Part shown: piece after piece, positions 63,686-64,000 of the stretch
Position numbering within the stretch: position 1 is the stretch's first letter
Layout of the letters: every line of letters starts with the position of its first letter
From: Nocardia araoensis NBRC 100135
GTDB lineage: Bacteria > Actinomycetota > Actinomycetes > Mycobacteriales > Mycobacteriaceae
Assembly (NCBI RefSeq): GCF_000308435.1
Contig: NZ_BAFR01000206.1
Span: forward strand, 50,807-114,806
Length of the DNA stretch: 64,000 bases
Direction: 5' to 3'
Notes under the pieces: generated by a model
What the model saw: the letters and a program-made list of their open reading frames with translations, nothing else
The model's database searches: none
What the model was told of the DNA's origin: nothing
Position numbers and translations under genes: made by a program

Positions 63686-64000
63686 TCACATGCGGCCGGA
63701 ACGTCTGTCGTCGGGCACGATGCCGAACAGCAGCGCGTCGATTCCGGCCAGGAACACCGAGTCGTTGTCGATCGCTTCCGCGTTGGCATCGGTGGCGTCG
63801 GTCAAAAGGGCTGTGAGATGGGGGAAGTCACCGTATTCCGCCATCGCCCTGATATCGGCGGCGCTTCCCGTGCTCGCGGCGGAGAATCCCGCGGCTTCCT
63901 GGGCGGCGAAAGTGGTGACCCAGCCCGACAGCAGGCCGACCCCCATCATCGTCGCGGTGGCGTCGAGCCCGGCGGGCCGTAACGCCCCCGCCATGCGGTC
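63686..64000 (-). CDS. Probable TetR-type regulator, C-terminal part (5' cut by window)
   Basis: The frame is open to base 64000, giving 104 codons. It is helical and reads MMGVGLLSGWVTTFAAQEAA and AMAEYGDFPHLTALLTDATD, then FLAGIDALLFGIVP, the pattern of the TetR C-terminal ligand domain (TetR_C_1-like). No DNA-binding part is visible because it lies beyond the window. The identity is inferred from this domain only. Confidence 0.6.
   Translation of the reverse strand, partial: DRMAGALRPAGLDATATMMGVGLLSGWVTTFAAQEAAGFSAASTGSAADIRAMAEYGDFPHLTALLTDATDANAEAIDNDSVFLAGIDALLFGIVPDDRRSGRM

Overview
The window is high-G+C DNA from a mycolic-acid actinomycete, most likely Nocardia or a close relative. 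The best clue is gene order. From about 39.5 to 53.8 kb it carries thiG-thiS-thiO / thiE, a mutT3-like Nudix gene, glnX-glnH-pknG, ackA-pta and fgd1. This is the block I know from the Mycobacterium tuberculosis Rv0407-Rv0417 region. A KasA/KasB-type ketosynthase, F420 enzymes, GT87 and GT39 membrane glycosyltransferases, a Zur box and a SAM-IV-like riboswitch also fit. I see no rRNA, tRNA, CRISPR array, transposase or integrase.

Layout. 1-7.5 kb: 3' end of fahA, a conserved hypothetical gene, thiC behind a TPP riboswitch, an F420 nitroreductase-like gene, a VOC/MarR pair, a TetR/ketosynthase pair and a thioesterase. 7.6-12.4 kb is an accessory patch: an XRE regulator, two copies of a small membrane-protein cassette around an inositol-monophosphatase-like gene, a MerR/metallo-hydrolase pair with a classic overspaced MerR promoter, and a broken second piece of the phosphatase gene. 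12.4-24.3 kb: VOC, TetR/epoxide hydrolase, NAD(P)-binding oxidoreductase, Zur-controlled zinc chaperone, a ThiD-like kinase with an altered active-site motif, and a set of cell-envelope glycosyltransferases. 24.3-33.4 kb: one seven-gene minus-strand operon (AtuA-like, two acyl-CoA dehydrogenases, both subunits of a biotin-dependent acyl-CoA carboxylase, an enoyl-CoA hydratase, a TetR regulator), very like acyclic-terpene or branched acyl-CoA catabolism. 33.5-39.3 kb: adenylate cyclase, ABC exporter with a double-HTH MerR regulator, DUF6194 protein, aldo/keto reductase. 39.5-53.8 kb: thiamine, PknG/GlnHX, acetate and F420 block. 53.9-64 kb: HAD phosphatase, DJ-1/MarR pair with a double operator, RpiB-like isomerase, Ser/Thr kinase, rhodanese-metZ under a SAM-IV-like riboswitch, FprA reductase, amidohydrolase, DUF456 protein and a cut-off regulator.

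How the genes work together. Thiamine synthesis is scattered over three places (thiC; the ThiD-like gene; thiOSG/thiE). PknG, GlnH and GlnX form the known amino-acid-sensing kinase module. Fgd1 would supply reduced F420 to the two nitroreductase-like proteins. Many gene pairs here follow one pattern: a regulator beside its target with a visible dyad between or upstream of them.

The observation I find most unusual is a pair of about 58-nt hairpin elements, 14.5 kb apart, each starting 3-6 nt after a stop codon. Their 16-bp stems differ at six positions and every change keeps the pairing, which is covariation.
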